Program-made: the position numbers and the translations under genes
NCBI RefSeq assembly: GCF_029081005.1
Contig: NZ_JAJQTQ010000021.1
Span: 1-64,000 of the forward strand
DNA length: 64,000 nt
Source: Halomonas elongata
GTDB taxonomy: Bacteria > Pseudomonadota > Gammaproteobacteria > Pseudomonadales > Halomonadaceae
Direction: 5' to 3'
Part shown: one piece after another, positions 47,477 through 57,191 of the stretch
Numbering within the stretch: the first letter of the stretch is position 1
Layout of the letters: each line of letters opens with the position of its first letter
Notes under the pieces: generated by a model
What the model saw: only the letters and a program-made list of their open reading frames with translations
What the model was told of the DNA's origin: nothing
Databases searched by the model: none

Positions 47477-47755
47477 TTACTTCTGCCAATCGCTATCGGG
47501 GATGCGCTGCAAGTGAAGATGGCTGGCCAAGCGAATGGCCGGGCGCACCAGAAACTGGAAACTGCCGATGATGAACATCCAGACCGCCAGGGTTTCCTGG
47601 CTCGGGTAGAGAAAGAGCACACTGCCGACGAGAAACCAGATGGCAATCAGGAAGTCATTGGCGATGCTGAGTGTCTCATAGCGCCTGCGAATGACCAGTT
47701 CCTCGTGGCCGATCCTGAGCGTCAGCGGATCATCGATGCGTGGGGACTTCTCCAT
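47477..47755 (-). CDS. YrhK-domain membrane protein
   Basis: 92 aa. The ATG follows GAGGAG at good spacing. A short basic/acidic N-terminal strand region (LRIGHEELVIRRRYETLS) precedes two hydrophobic segments (about 33-51 and 56-72). This matches the YrhK-like family, small proteins of unknown function. It is followed on the same strand, after 92 bp, by the orphan TpgA-like gene; co-transcription is possible but not shown. Confidence 0.8.
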   Translation of the reverse strand: MEKSPRIDDPLTLRIGHEELVIRRRYETLSIANDFLIAIWFLVGSVLFLYPSQETLAVWMFIIGSFQFLVRPAIRLASHLHLQRIPDSDWQK

Positions 47756-47862
47756 GTGGGTCTCCTCGTTTCCTCACACTCCACGGATGGTAGACATCGT
47801 CCGGCTGACGTCCTGGCTGGTGGGTGCCCGGCGACAGCAAATCGAGTGGCTCGACTCGCGTA

Positions 47863-49761
47863 TCATGACGTCGCCGTCTCCATGGGCTGACGATCATCCC
47901 GCTCGGCGGCCCTCGAGGCGGCATCGAGTCCCAGGAAGCCGCCCGACTGCCGCTGCCATAGCGCGGCATAGAGCCCATCCTGGGCCAGTAGCTGCTCGTG
48001 GCTACCGGTCTCGACGATGCGTCCGTCGTCGATCACCACCAGGCGATCGAGCATGGCGATGGTCGACAGGCGATGTGCGATCGCAATGACCGTCTTGCCT
48101 TCCATCAACGCATAGAGCTGTTCCTGAATGGCCGCCTCGACCTCGGAGTCCAGCGCCGAAGTCGCCTCGTCGAGTACCAGGATCGGGGCGTTCTTGAGCA
48201 ATACCCGAGCGATCGCGATGCGCTGCCGCTGTCCACCCGACAGCTTCACGCCACGTTCGCCGACATGCGCATCCAGCCCCCGGCGCCCCTGAGGGTCAAT
48301 CAGGTCATCGAGGAAACTGTCGGCATGGGCCTGACGCACCGCTTGCTGAATGGCGTCCTCGCTGGCTTCCGGGCTGCCGTAACGGATGTTGTCACGCACC
48401 GAGCGGTGCAGCAGCGACGTATCCTGGGTCACCATGCCAATACGACGGCGCAGCGACTCCTGGGTCACGCCGGCAATGTCCTGACCATCGATACGGATCG
48501 CCCCGCTCTCCAGGTCGTAGAAACGCAACAACAGGTTGGCCAGCGTCGACTTGCCGGCGCCGGAACGGCCGATGATGCCGACCTTCTCGCCGGGTGCGAT
48601 GGCCAGGTCCAGGCCGTCGAAGACGCGACGCGCCTCGCCATCGGGCAGATCATAACCGAACCGCAGCGCCTCGAAACGAATCTCACCCCGGGGCACATCG
48701 AGTTCGCCGGCATCCGGCGCATCCAGCACTGCCGGTGTCCGCGCGATGGTATTGATGCCGTCCTGCACGGTGCCGATATTCTCGAACAGGCTGGCCACCT
48801 CCCACAGGATCCAGTCGGACATGAAGCGAATACGCATCACCAGCCCGATGGCTACCGCGATCACGCCCAGTGACACCGCCTCCAGATACCAGGCACCTAC
48901 TGCCATCGCGGCGATACCCACGAGCAGCAGCGAGTTGAGCAGCGTCAGACTCACCGACAGCCGGGTGGCCAGACGCATCTGTCGATGCACGGTGACCATG
49001 AAAGTCTCCATGGCATCACGTGCATACGCCTGCTCGCGGCGTGTGTCGGCGAACAGCTTGATGGTCTGGATATTGCTGTAGCTGTCCACCACTCGGCCCG
49101 TCATGCGCGCGCGGGCATCGGCCTGGGCCATGGAGACATTGCGCAACCGGGGCACGAAGTACGCCATGATGCCGACGTACCCCGCCAGCCATACCACCAG
49201 GGGCGCCATGAGCCAGGGCTCGGCGTTACCCAGCAACAGCATGGCCCCGGTGAAGTAGACGGCCACATAGACCAGCAGGTCCATCAGCTTCATGACCGTC
49301 TCGCGTATCGCCAGTGCCGTCTGCATGACCTTCTGCGACACACGTCCGGCAAACTCGTCCTGGAAGAACGCCATGCTCTGGCGCAGCATATGGCGATGCG
49401 ATAGCCAGCGGCCGAGCATCGGATAATTGCCGAAGATGCCCTGATGGGTCAGCAGCGACTGCAACAGCACCAGCAAGGGCAGCCCCACGACGACCAGCAG
49501 CCCCATGCCGGCCAGGCGCCAGCCGTGCTCGGCGAGAAAGCCGTCGCGCTCGGCGCTGGACAGCCAGTCGACCAGCTCGCCCATAGTGTGGAAGAACACC
49601 ACTTCGGCGGCCGATACCAGGGCGGTGGCCAGCGACATGGCCAACAACAGGCCGGCCACCGGGCGAGAGAAATGCACGATGAAGGGCAGCAGCCCCCGTG
49701 GTGGTACCCGAGGTTCGTCCTCGGGGTAGGGATTCACCAGATTTTCGAAGTAACGGAACAT
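47863..49761 (-). CDS. ABC exporter, fused permease/ATPase (MsbA/multidrug type)
   Basis: 632 aa from the ATG at 49761; the frame is open 60 bp further but the Cys-rich extension lacks a ribosome site. One exporter domain with about six membrane helices (45-330) is followed by an ATPase domain with Walker A GRSGAGKST, signature KLSGGQRQRIAIAR, Walker B ILVLDEATSALD and an H-loop AHRLST. It works as a homodimer or with a partner to export lipids or drugs; the substrate is unknown. It has no link to the type I systems: no C39-like domain and no adjacent hlyD or tolC. Confidence 0.88.
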   Translation of the reverse strand: MFRYFENLVNPYPEDEPRVPPRGLLPFIVHFSRPVAGLLLAMSLATALVSAAEVVFFHTMGELVDWLSSAERDGFLAEHGWRLAGMGLLVVVGLPLLVLLQSLLTHQGIFGNYPMLGRWLSHRHMLRQSMAFFQDEFAGRVSQKVMQTALAIRETVMKLMDLLVYVAVYFTGAMLLLGNAEPWLMAPLVVWLAGYVGIMAYFVPRLRNVSMAQADARARMTGRVVDSYSNIQTIKLFADTRREQAYARDAMETFMVTVHRQMRLATRLSVSLTLLNSLLLVGIAAMAVGAWYLEAVSLGVIAVAIGLVMRIRFMSDWILWEVASLFENIGTVQDGINTIARTPAVLDAPDAGELDVPRGEIRFEALRFGYDLPDGEARRVFDGLDLAIAPGEKVGIIGRSGAGKSTLANLLLRFYDLESGAIRIDGQDIAGVTQESLRRRIGMVTQDTSLLHRSVRDNIRYGSPEASEDAIQQAVRQAHADSFLDDLIDPQGRRGLDAHVGERGVKLSGGQRQRIAIARVLLKNAPILVLDEATSALDSEVEAAIQEQLYALMEGKTVIAIAHRLSTIAMLDRLVVIDDGRIVETGSHEQLLAQDGLYAALWQRQSGGFLGLDAASRAAERDDRQPMETATS

Positions 49762-49876
49762 GGCGACACTCTTGAAAGAAGGACAGGATGGACAAGGCGA
49801 GCCTGCAAGATAATTCCTCAACTTAACTTTAGGTCAAGGGCTTCACCAGACTCCGTCATGATCCATCCTCGCCCGC

Positions 49877-51067
49877 TCAGGACGACGACGTCGCGATCCT
49901 CCAGCTATTATCGGTCAAGGCCACGCCTCCTTCGGGCGTGACCCTGACGGTATCGCTCAGTCCGATGCCCCATTCCCCCGGCAGGCGAAGGCAAAGCGGT
50001 AGATGGAAGACCATGTCGCGCTCGAACATGCGAGTCTGTCCTCGCGCGATGAACCCCGTTCCCTCGACCCAGCTTGGCGGGAATTGAGCCCCCACGGCGT
50101 AACCGAACACCCCGGAAAAGAACACCCGCTCGGCATGGGGGGCCAGCACCGTCTCGGCGGCACGCGCCGCATCATCGAAGGTATTGCCCGGCCGCATGGC
50201 CGTGCACAGGGTATCGCCGAGCGTCCGACATAGCTCGCCGAGTTCGCGCATCTCGCGGCTTGGCTCTCCCACTACCGCGGTCCGCATCATCGGCGCAGTA
50301 TAACGCTGGAAGGCCGCCCCGAATTCCAGAAACACCGGCTCGCCCGCTCCGATCGTCTGGCGCTTGTGGTTGACGTGGATGGTGCCGATGCGCCGCCCGC
50401 TGGTGACGATGGGCTGCAGGCTCATGAACTCGCTGCCCGCCGCCAGCATGGCCCTGGCACCCTCGGCTGCTACCTGATTGTCGGTGACACCCGGCTCGAT
50501 GATCGCCTCCGCCGCGTGCAGCCCCAGGGAGGTCAGCCGAGCGCTTTCGCGCAAGCACGATAGCTCCGCCGCACTCTTGACGATCCGCACCCGATCGAGG
50601 AGATCACCACCGTCGTTGCGAAAACGCGCCCTCCCCAATCTAGCCTGAAGCTCGCTGATCACTCCGAAGCGCAGCCCCGCGTTGAAAGCGTCCAGACCGA
50701 TGACACCATGCGGCGCCAATGTCTCGACCAACGGCTCGACGACCTCGTCGATGCTCTCCCAGCGGTAGCCGAGAATCTCATCGACCATGGCAGTGACTAC
50801 CGCCGGCCCGGTCTCGATCGACGGCACCTGCAGCACCAGGCGGTCATCGGTCACCACCAGGCAGGCATGCACCGAGACCTCGAAGGTGTGATAACCGGTC
50901 AGGTAGTACAGATCGGCCGGATCGGTGAGCAACAGGGCATCGAAGCCCGTCTCGCGCATTCGCCGACGCACCTCGCGGCGACGCGTCTCGAACTCCTCCG
51001 GAGCGAATGGCAACTCGCTTCCCTTCTGGGTCGCGGCGAGGGCATGACGGTAGGCCTGATAGTCCAT
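49877..51067 (-). CDS. M24 pita-bread-fold hydrolase, ectoine hydrolase/creatinase-like
   Basis: 396 aa from the ATG at 51067 (AGGAG upstream). An N-terminal creatinase-type domain (about 1-165) and a C-terminal pita-bread domain. The metal ligands of true aminopeptidases P appear missing: the first Asp is Glu (FLEFGAAF), the second is replaced in RYTAPMMRT, the His region reads GYAVGAQFP and the last Glu region reads GLSDTVRVTPEGG. This pattern resembles DoeA/EutD ectoine hydrolases and creatinase, which are metal-independent, and the length fits (about 400 aa). No other ectoine-degradation genes are near, so the substrate is uncertain. Confidence 0.75.
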   Translation of the reverse strand: MDYQAYRHALAATQKGSELPFAPEEFETRRREVRRRMRETGFDALLLTDPADLYYLTGYHTFEVSVHACLVVTDDRLVLQVPSIETGPAVVTAMVDEILGYRWESIDEVVEPLVETLAPHGVIGLDAFNAGLRFGVISELQARLGRARFRNDGGDLLDRVRIVKSAAELSCLRESARLTSLGLHAAEAIIEPGVTDNQVAAEGARAMLAAGSEFMSLQPIVTSGRRIGTIHVNHKRQTIGAGEPVFLEFGAAFQRYTAPMMRTAVVGEPSREMRELGELCRTLGDTLCTAMRPGNTFDDAARAAETVLAPHAERVFFSGVFGYAVGAQFPPSWVEGTGFIARGQTRMFERDMVFHLPLCLRLPGEWGIGLSDTVRVTPEGGVALTDNSWRIATSSS

Positions 51068-51098
51068 GGCAACGCTCCTGAGATGGTGCCTAGGCATT

Positions 51099-51116
51099 GT
51101 GTGCCGAGAGGCACAC
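51099..51116 (-). promoter_or_regulatory. Short hairpin in the leader of the M24 gene
   Basis: A 7-bp inverted repeat GTGTGCC / GGCACAC with a GAGA loop (plus-strand reading) lies about 31 bp before the M24 start, inside the 157-bp divergent region with the yeeN-like gene. It could be an operator or an mRNA hairpin. Confidence 0.25.
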
Positions 51117-51224
51117 GAGCTTTCCCAGTGTAGGCGGTCGTTTCAGGAAGCCGAAATAAGACTGTTCCCACTTCCTGCGGTTTCGTAGAATCCTGCACGA
51201 GAATCCAGGTAACAGGACAACGCA

Positions 51225-51944
51225 ATGGGCAGGGCCTTCCAGAACCGCAAGGAATCCATGGCCAAGACGGCCGACGCGAAAACCAAGGTGTACAGCAAGT
51301 TCGGGCGCGAGCTCTATGTCTGCGCCAAGCAGGGGGGAAGCGACCCTCACGCCAACCTGGCGCTACGCGGCCTGATCGAGCGTGCCAAGAAAGCCCAGGT
51401 TCCGGGCCATGTCATCGACAAGGCGCTGGACAAGGCCAATGGCGTGGGTGGCGAGGACTATTCGCCGGCACGCTACGAGGGATTCGGCCCGGGCAACGTC
51501 ATGGTCATCGTCGAGTGCCTGACCGATAACCCCAACCGCACCATCGGCGATGTCCGCACCTGTTTCACCAAGTGCAAGGGCAAGATCGGAACGCCCGGCA
51601 GCGTCAGCCACATGTTCGATCACTGCGCGATTCTCGCCTTCGACGGCGACGACGAGGAAGGCACCCTCGAAGCGCTGATGGACGCCGACGTCGATGTCAC
51701 CGACATCGAGAACGAGGAAGGTCGCGTCACCGTCTTCGCGCCTCACACCGAATATGCCAAGGCCAAGCAGGCACTGCTCGACGCCTTCGGCGAACTGGAA
51801 CTCGAAGTCGACGAGATTCAGTTCGTGCCCCAGACCACCACTCCGGTGGAAGGCGACGATGTCGCTCTGTTCGAGAAGCTGCTCGACATGCTCAACGATC
51901 TGGACGATGTGCAGAACGTTTATCATGGCGGCGAGTTGCCGTAG
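51225..51944 (+). CDS. yeeN: YebC/PmpR family protein (YeeN-like)
   Basis: 239 aa, the usual length for the family. The N-terminus [20 protein letters not shown] and [12 protein letters not shown], then [20 protein letters not shown] and [19 protein letters not shown], are typical; the short spacing and [17 protein letters not shown] favour the YeeN branch over YebC. The family was long called transcriptional regulators; recent work links YebC-type proteins to translation. It is divergent from the M24 gene. Nothing unusual was seen. Confidence 0.9.
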   Translation: MGRAFQNRKESMAKTADAKTKVYSKFGRELYVCAKQGGSDPHANLALRGLIERAKKAQVPGHVIDKALDKANGVGGEDYSPARYEGFGPGNVMVIVECLTDNPNRTIGDVRTCFTKCKGKIGTPGSVSHMFDHCAILAFDGDDEEGTLEALMDADVDVTDIENEEGRVTVFAPHTEYAKAKQALLDAFGELELEVDEIQFVPQTTTPVEGDDVALFEKLLDMLNDLDDVQNVYHGGELP

Positions 51945-51995
51945 ATATTGCCCGCACCGTGTCTACGCCTGGGTCCCGGGCTGCCGACACAGGAT

Positions 51996-52016
51996 GGCCG
52001 GCCACCTGGGCCGGCC
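51996..52016 (+). terminator. GC-rich hairpin after the yeeN-like gene
   Basis: A perfect 8-bp stem GGCCGGCC / GGCCGGCC with a 5-nt loop lies 52 bp past the stop. There is no U-tract, so termination would be weak or factor-assisted. Confidence 0.3.
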
Positions 52017-52093
52017 GGGTCGAAATCGACAGGTCAGTCTTGTCTGAAAACGGGACGGGCAAGCGTGGCCAGTTTTCAGGCAACGCGTAGCTT

Positions 52094-52867
52094 TCAAGTC
52101 AGGTGCTGCACCACAAACCGCGCCAGCAGCTCACCCTTGTCATCGTAGAGTTCCAGCCGGTCGGCCAGCACGCGATAGGACACCGTTTCTTCCAGCGCCG
52201 CCAGGAAACGCGGCTCCACATTGGCCTCGTTCATGCAGGCCATTCGCGTGGTCGCCAGAGGGCCGAAACTCAGCCGATCCCCTTCCAGTCGATAGCTGCC
52301 CGATAGCCGATTGCACCCCGTGGCACCGGCCACCCGATTCTCTTCGGTGTGCAGTACCAGGTGCGCCTCGCGTTGTCCTTGTGCCACCTCGATGGGCTCG
52401 CCCTTCAACTCGGTGAGCCGCCAGTAGCGGTTCTCCAGTGTCTCGGTGACGAAGCCATCGGTGCGCTTCAGGGTGTAGTTCAAGGACGATTCGATCTCAT
52501 TGCCTTCCAGATCGAGCGCCTCCAGGGTGGATGCATCACGCACCCGCCACAGGCGAGGGCCCTCATCGTCCGTCAGCATCAGGGTATCGCCTGAGCCATC
52601 CAGCGACCACTCGCCCTTCTCGTGGAAGCGACCTCCCTCATCATTGCCCAGATAGACCGTCTCCAGGGTGTAGACGCCATCCTCGAACAGCGATAGATGG
52701 TAGCGAATGCCGGCACAATCGGCGCATGGCAATTCCCCCCGGAAACTGGCCGGCAACTCACCAAGCGTCGCCTCGGCCTTCTCTGTCCCCGAGCGTTCCG
52801 CCGCAGCACACCCGACCAGAAATACGGCAGCCAGCAGGAAATAGCAAAAAAGAAACATCCGTTTCAT
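52094..52867 (-). CDS. NlpE-like/META-domain lipoprotein
   Basis: 257 aa with lipobox FLVGC (Cys20). Residues about 35-125 form an NlpE N-terminal-like beta-barrel with its CxxC motif (GELPCADCAGI). Residues about 140-250 form a META/HslJ domain (GCNRLSGSYRLEGDRLSFGP, ATTRMAC). NlpE signals surface adhesion and lipoprotein stress to the Cpx system in E. coli; META domains occur in heat- or novobiocin-resistance proteins. The combination suggests an outer-membrane stress lipoprotein. It follows the GGDEF-EAL gene on the same strand after about 110 bp. Confidence 0.85.
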   Translation of the reverse strand: MKRMFLFCYFLLAAVFLVGCAAAERSGTEKAEATLGELPASFRGELPCADCAGIRYHLSLFEDGVYTLETVYLGNDEGGRFHEKGEWSLDGSGDTLMLTDDEGPRLWRVRDASTLEALDLEGNEIESSLNYTLKRTDGFVTETLENRYWRLTELKGEPIEVAQGQREAHLVLHTEENRVAGATGCNRLSGSYRLEGDRLSFGPLATTRMACMNEANVEPRFLAALEETVSYRVLADRLELYDDKGELLARFVVQHLT

Positions 52868-52981
52868 GGTAGATCATCCTAGTAATGGTGATGTGACGCC
52901 CCTTGGACCTCAAGGCAGCAAAAGGTTCGAACACAGGCTGACGAGAAAAGGCATGGGGTCAGGCCCCACCGGGACAGCCTT

Positions 52982-55900
52982 CTACCTTCCTCCCCAGGCA
53001 ACTCGCAAGGATCGACCGAGTCGGGTCAACAACTTGTCGGGAGGCTCCGGCCGCCCCAGCAGGAAGCCTTGCAGCTCGTCGCAGCCCAGCGTCTCCAGAA
53101 AGACGCGCTGCTCCTCGCTTTCCACGCCTTCCGCCACGACCCGGTAATTCAGGCTGCGCGCCATGCCGACGATGGCTTCGAGAAGCGTCTCGTCGTCGCG
53201 ATCGCCTGGCACATCGACGATGAAGGTCCGGTCGATCTTGACCACATCGATGGGCAGGCGCTTCAGGTAGGTCAACGACGAATAGCCCGTGCCGAAATCA
53301 TCGATTGCCACGCGCACGCCCATGGCACGAATACGCTGAAGCAGCGGTAACACCCTGTCGATGTTGTCCACCAGCATGGTCTCCGTCAGCTCCAGCTCCA
53401 GCATCCGCGGGGATAGCCCGGTCTCTCGCAATACCTGACGGATATCGCGCCACAGGCTCTCCTCGCGAAGCTGGCGCGGCGAAAGATTGACCGATACCGG
53501 TACCGCATGACCCGCTTCGGCCCAGGCTGCGGCCTGCCGGCAGGCTTCGCCGAGCACGAAGCGACCGATCTCGACGATCAGCCGAGTGCCCTCGGCAATG
53601 GGGATGAAGGTATCGGGTGGCACCAGCCCGTGCTCGTGGCTCTGCCAGCGCACCAGCGCCTCGGCACCCACGACCCGCCGTCCCGAAATATCGAAACGCG
53701 GCTGGTAACGCACGAACAGCTCCCGCTTGTCGATCGCCTCGCGCAGTCCCGTCTCATAACTCAAGCGCTGCTGGTGTCGGGCATCGATGTCCGGCTCGAA
53801 GAGCACGATACGCTGGCGACCCTGCGCCTTGGCCTCGTACATGGCCTGATCGGCGTTACGCAGCAGCGTCTCGGCGGTCCCGCCATGACGCATGGACAGC
53901 GTGATGCCGATGCTGGCGGTGCTGCCACATTCCACTTCACCCAGCTCATACGGGCATCCCAGGGTATGCATGATCCGGTTGGCGATCGACATCACCTGCG
54001 TCTCGCTATCGATATCACGCAACAACACCGTGAACTCGTCGCCACCGAACCTCGAGACGAGATCCTTGGCCTGAATGCAGGTACGCAGCCGTTCCCCCAC
54101 CTGACACAGCAACTGGTCGCCCAGGGAATGGCCATGCGTATCGTTGATGTCCTTGAAGTGATCGAGATCGATGAACAGCACGGCCGTCATCGTGCTCACC
54201 CCTTGCAGGGCCTCGTCGAGGCGCAGTGCGAAAAGGCTGCGATTGGGCAAGCCGGTCAATTGATCGTACCAGGCCAGATGTTCGAGACGATGCTCGGCCA
54301 GCTTGAGCTCGGTGATGTCGTTGAACAGCAGCACATGGTACGCGACCCCCGAGGATTGTCGCAGGCAGGTCACCGACACCAGCACCGGCAAGGAGCCACC
54401 CTCGCGATGCGCGAAGATACACTGCCCCTGCCAGCGACGTTCCCTGCCGAGTTGATTGGCAACTTCCGGATGCTCGAACAGGAAAGCCCGAATCGCCTCG
54501 GTGGTATGCACCTGGTCATAGCCGCTCATCTCGCTGAAGGCACGATTGGCAATCAGGGCACGACGCTGCTCGTCGAGCACGATGATCGCCTCCCCGGTTT
54601 CGGCGAAGACCCGCTGTACCAGTCCGAGCCGCTCCTGGGTCTCCTTGAGATCGGTGATGTCGGTCGCGATGCCCCCCACCAAGCGAGGCGACTCCGGATC
54701 ATCGCCGATAGGAAACTTGGTCACCAGAAAACTCTGCTCGCCGTCCGGCGTTCGCAGGGTCGTTTCATACTTGACCGCTTCGCCACCCTCGAACACCTCA
54801 TGGTCGGACGCCCTCGCCTGGCCCAGCACCGCCTCCGGCAACAACGCCTCGTCGCACTTGCCGGTCAATGCCTCCGGCGTCGTCCACAAGGCACGCGCGT
54901 ATTGCCGGTTGGCGAGACGGTGATAGCCATCGGTATCCTTGGCGAAGATCAGATCAGGCGAATGCTCGATGATGCCGGAAAGGTATTTCTCCTGCTCGCG
55001 AGCCTGCTGCAGCATCGACTCGAAGGCTCGGCCCACGCGATTGAATTCCTGAAAGGGACCACCCCGGAAAGCAGGCGGCTCCCCCGGCTCCGAGACTCGC
55101 TTGGCATAACTCACCAGATTGTTCAGGGCACGGCCGGCCAGGTGGCGCATGACCAGCATCCAGACCACGCCGAGCACGATCACCAGAAGGCCGGCGATCA
55201 GCAAGGTGGATAAGTAGGTCTCGCGAAGCGCCGGCGTGGCGGTATCGGGCAGCAGGGAGCGGACATGGTAGTCGGCGCTATCGTCGATTCGCCAGCGATG
55301 CTCGCGCCACACCCCGGCCTCGGTGGCATGGGGCCGGGGCGACGGATCATCCATGTCTCTCATGGCCGCCAGCTGTCCCTCGGCCTGCTGGCTACCCAAC
55401 AGCGGCTCGCCGTCACGCCCCATCGACACCGCCAAGGCACCGAAGATCCGGCGCAGGGTATCCGCCAGCCAGGCATTGTCGTTGAGCCTGACGAAAACAT
55501 GCAGGCGCCCGATCGGGGCGGTCGACGTCGTATCGGAGATGCGCAGCGCCAGCGTCAACCAGTCATCCAGGCCTTCTCGCCCCGATCGGGAAACGGTACG
55601 CCAGACACCTTGAGGCGATGCATCATCAGACACCATCTCGCGCAGGACATCGGCATCGGTCTCTCGGGATGCGGCGGCAAACTCGTCGCCTTGCTCGACG
55701 ACGAGTGCCTCGACAGGGTGCCGGTGCGTCCCCTCCAACTGCTCACTCAATGCCAGCGACACGGCTGGCATGTCCTGGGTACGCAATGCTCGGTGCAGAC
55801 CGGGATCACCACTTACTTCGAGACCCTGCCAGCGGATGGCACGAAAACGCTCGGCCAACACCTCATCGAGCCGGCGCTGATCACGCTCCTGGGTTCGCGC

Positions 55901-56038
55901 CATCGCCTCATGCAACGCCTTCTCCGACCCCATGTAGGCCGCTGTCAGCAAAATGGCGGAGGTCAACGTCAAGAACGCAACCCCGAGAACCAGCACCGCA
56001 CTGGAAAAACGCCAGCTACGCACTCGGCTATCCTTCAT
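52982..56038 (-). CDS. PAS-GGDEF-EAL c-di-GMP signalling protein
   Basis: 1018 aa. Membrane helix at about 12-35, a periplasmic sensor region to about 275, a second helix at about 278-302, a HAMP-like linker, two PAS domains (about 355-470 and 480-590), GGDEF at about 595-745 with intact FGGDEF near residue 666, and EAL at about 770-1010 with AEALVRW, NLSPRQL, IDDFGTGYSSL, KIDRTF and AEGVE. Both catalytic sets look intact, so it could make and/or degrade c-di-GMP in response to an envelope signal. It is not LapD-like, since LapD has degenerate motifs and a LapD/MoxY periplasmic domain. It may influence the adhesins (inference). Confidence 0.92.
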   Translation of the reverse strand: MKDSRVRSWRFSSAVLVLGVAFLTLTSAILLTAAYMGSEKALHEAMARTQERDQRRLDEVLAERFRAIRWQGLEVSGDPGLHRALRTQDMPAVSLALSEQLEGTHRHPVEALVVEQGDEFAAASRETDADVLREMVSDDASPQGVWRTVSRSGREGLDDWLTLALRISDTTSTAPIGRLHVFVRLNDNAWLADTLRRIFGALAVSMGRDGEPLLGSQQAEGQLAAMRDMDDPSPRPHATEAGVWREHRWRIDDSADYHVRSLLPDTATPALRETYLSTLLIAGLLVIVLGVVWMLVMRHLAGRALNNLVSYAKRVSEPGEPPAFRGGPFQEFNRVGRAFESMLQQAREQEKYLSGIIEHSPDLIFAKDTDGYHRLANRQYARALWTTPEALTGKCDEALLPEAVLGQARASDHEVFEGGEAVKYETTLRTPDGEQSFLVTKFPIGDDPESPRLVGGIATDITDLKETQERLGLVQRVFAETGEAIIVLDEQRRALIANRAFSEMSGYDQVHTTEAIRAFLFEHPEVANQLGRERRWQGQCIFAHREGGSLPVLVSVTCLRQSSGVAYHVLLFNDITELKLAEHRLEHLAWYDQLTGLPNRSLFALRLDEALQGVSTMTAVLFIDLDHFKDINDTHGHSLGDQLLCQVGERLRTCIQAKDLVSRFGGDEFTVLLRDIDSETQVMSIANRIMHTLGCPYELGEVECGSTASIGITLSMRHGGTAETLLRNADQAMYEAKAQGRQRIVLFEPDIDARHQQRLSYETGLREAIDKRELFVRYQPRFDISGRRVVGAEALVRWQSHEHGLVPPDTFIPIAEGTRLIVEIGRFVLGEACRQAAAWAEAGHAVPVSVNLSPRQLREESLWRDIRQVLRETGLSPRMLELELTETMLVDNIDRVLPLLQRIRAMGVRVAIDDFGTGYSSLTYLKRLPIDVVKIDRTFIVDVPGDRDDETLLEAIVGMARSLNYRVVAEGVESEEQRVFLETLGCDELQGFLLGRPEPPDKLLTRLGRSLRVAWGGR

Positions 56039-56138
56039 GCGCGACTCGATGCTCCATATCTCCCGCCTGCATCCGTCGGTCCTCCCATGTCGGTTACCTG
56101 TCTGTTCGCTCCCCCTCCAGAGTTAAGATAGTGCTGAT

Positions 56139-56187
56139 AAAAAAAGCAACAAACTCAACGTTGAATGAGTGTTGTAGCAGCTTTTTT
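56139..56187. terminator. Bidirectional rho-independent terminator
   Basis: A hairpin (GCAACAAACTC...GAGTGTTGTAGC with one or two mismatches) is flanked by an A7 run at the left and a T6 run at the right, so it can stop transcription from either side. It lies just after the argO stop and upstream of the GGDEF-EAL gene. Confidence 0.8.
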
Positions 56188-56190
56188 CCC

Positions 56191-56808
56191 TCAGGCGACA
56201 TGCCCCAGCCCCTTCCCCGCCAGTTGAAGGGCAATCGCAGCCATCATCACGCCGATACCACCGTCGATCAGGCGCCAGGCCAGGGGCCGAGATAACCAGG
56301 GCGACAGCAGGGCTCCCCCCCAGGCCAGCAGGCTGAACCACAATACCGAGGCGCTACCGGCGCCGACGACGAAGGCGGTGGCACTTTCCTGCTGAGCCCC
56401 CACCGAAGGAATCAGCAGCAGGGTATCCAGATACACCTGAGGGTTGAGCACCGTCACCCCTAGCGTGGCCAGCAGTACCTGGACCAGGCCTCGCTTTTCG
56501 GCCTCGGCACGCACCAGCCCCTGGCGTCCGGTGATGGCACGATAGAGCCCCTGCAGTGCCAGCCAGGCGAGAAAGGTCACGCCCAGCCAGCGCATTATCG
56601 TCAAGGCATCCGGCACCGCCAGCAGCATGGCACTGACCCCGAACATGCCAGCGGTCACCAGCAACAGATCGGTGCTCATGCACAGCCCAGCCGACCACCA
56701 GTGGTATTCACGCCGTACGGCCAGTCCCAGTACGTAAGCATTCTGGGCGCCGATGGCGATAATGATGCCACCGCTCACCAACAGCCCGGTCAAATAACTC
56801 TCGAACAT
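56191..56808 (-). CDS. argO: LysE/ArgO-family basic amino acid exporter
   Basis: 205 aa, five to six hydrophobic helices, starting MFESYLTGLLVSGGIIIAIG followed by AQNAYVLGLAVRR, the LysE/ArgO signature. AAGGA lies 8 bases before the ATG. It exports arginine and/or lysine across the inner membrane. It is divergent from an ArgP-type regulator, the arrangement known for lysE-lysG and argO-argP. Length is typical. Confidence 0.9.
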   Translation of the reverse strand: MFESYLTGLLVSGGIIIAIGAQNAYVLGLAVRREYHWWSAGLCMSTDLLLVTAGMFGVSAMLLAVPDALTIMRWLGVTFLAWLALQGLYRAITGRQGLVRAEAEKRGLVQVLLATLGVTVLNPQVYLDTLLLIPSVGAQQESATAFVVGAGSASVLWFSLLAWGGALLSPWLSRPLAWRLIDGGIGVMMAAIALQLAGKGLGHVA

Positions 56809-56845
56809 TGATATCGTCCTTCACTGGCTTGCGAATAGGGAAACA

Positions 56846-57112
56846 CTGCACAAATGCCTGCGCGGGCAAATCACTTCGCTATAGCCGCCATCCCTGGCGG
56901 CTACCCTGCGGGCCCGCCTAAAGGCGGTTCAAATTCGCTCCCGGCGAATTTGTGCGCGGTGCTCGGAATCCTCACCTATACCCCATAGGCTCCGGTTGAC
57001 TCGAAACCTCCGGTTTCTCGCCCCTTCGGGGCCATCCTTCGGATGTTTGTCGCTCCGCTCGGTGCTGTGCTCCGTGCGCCTTGCGCTTCGCTCCGCTCGT
57101 CGATTTGTGCAG
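56846..57112. repeat. Structured intergenic element with 10-bp terminal inverted repeats
   Basis: Within the 383-bp gene-free gap 56809-57191. It is bounded by CTGCACAAAT (56846-56855) and ATTTGTGCAG (57103-57112). Inside are several perfect hairpins: GCCGCC/GGCGGC (56884-56901), CCGCC/GGCGG, AAATTCGC/GCGAATTT (56931-56951), GAAACC/GGTTTC, GCCCC/GGGGC and ATCC/GGAT. A further ATTTGTGC-like end lies at about 56948. This looks like a MITE or REP-like element. There is no open frame of note and no clear target duplication. The rest of the gap (57113-57191) is AT-rich and presumably holds the argO/argP promoters. Confidence 0.6.
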
Positions 57113-57191
57113 CGCTTCCATAGCGACGCCAGATTAACGATATGCTGTTATACTAAAAAATCATTCTACTAATACTGCATCAGCAGAGCTT

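Noticed and set aside
47863-49761. Third type I secretion transporter
   Set aside because: No C39-like domain and no hlyD or tolC neighbours; the sequence fits an MsbA/multidrug-type exporter.
52982-56038. LapD-like c-di-GMP receptor for the type I adhesins
   Set aside because: Both GGDEF and EAL motifs are intact and two PAS domains are present, unlike LapD.
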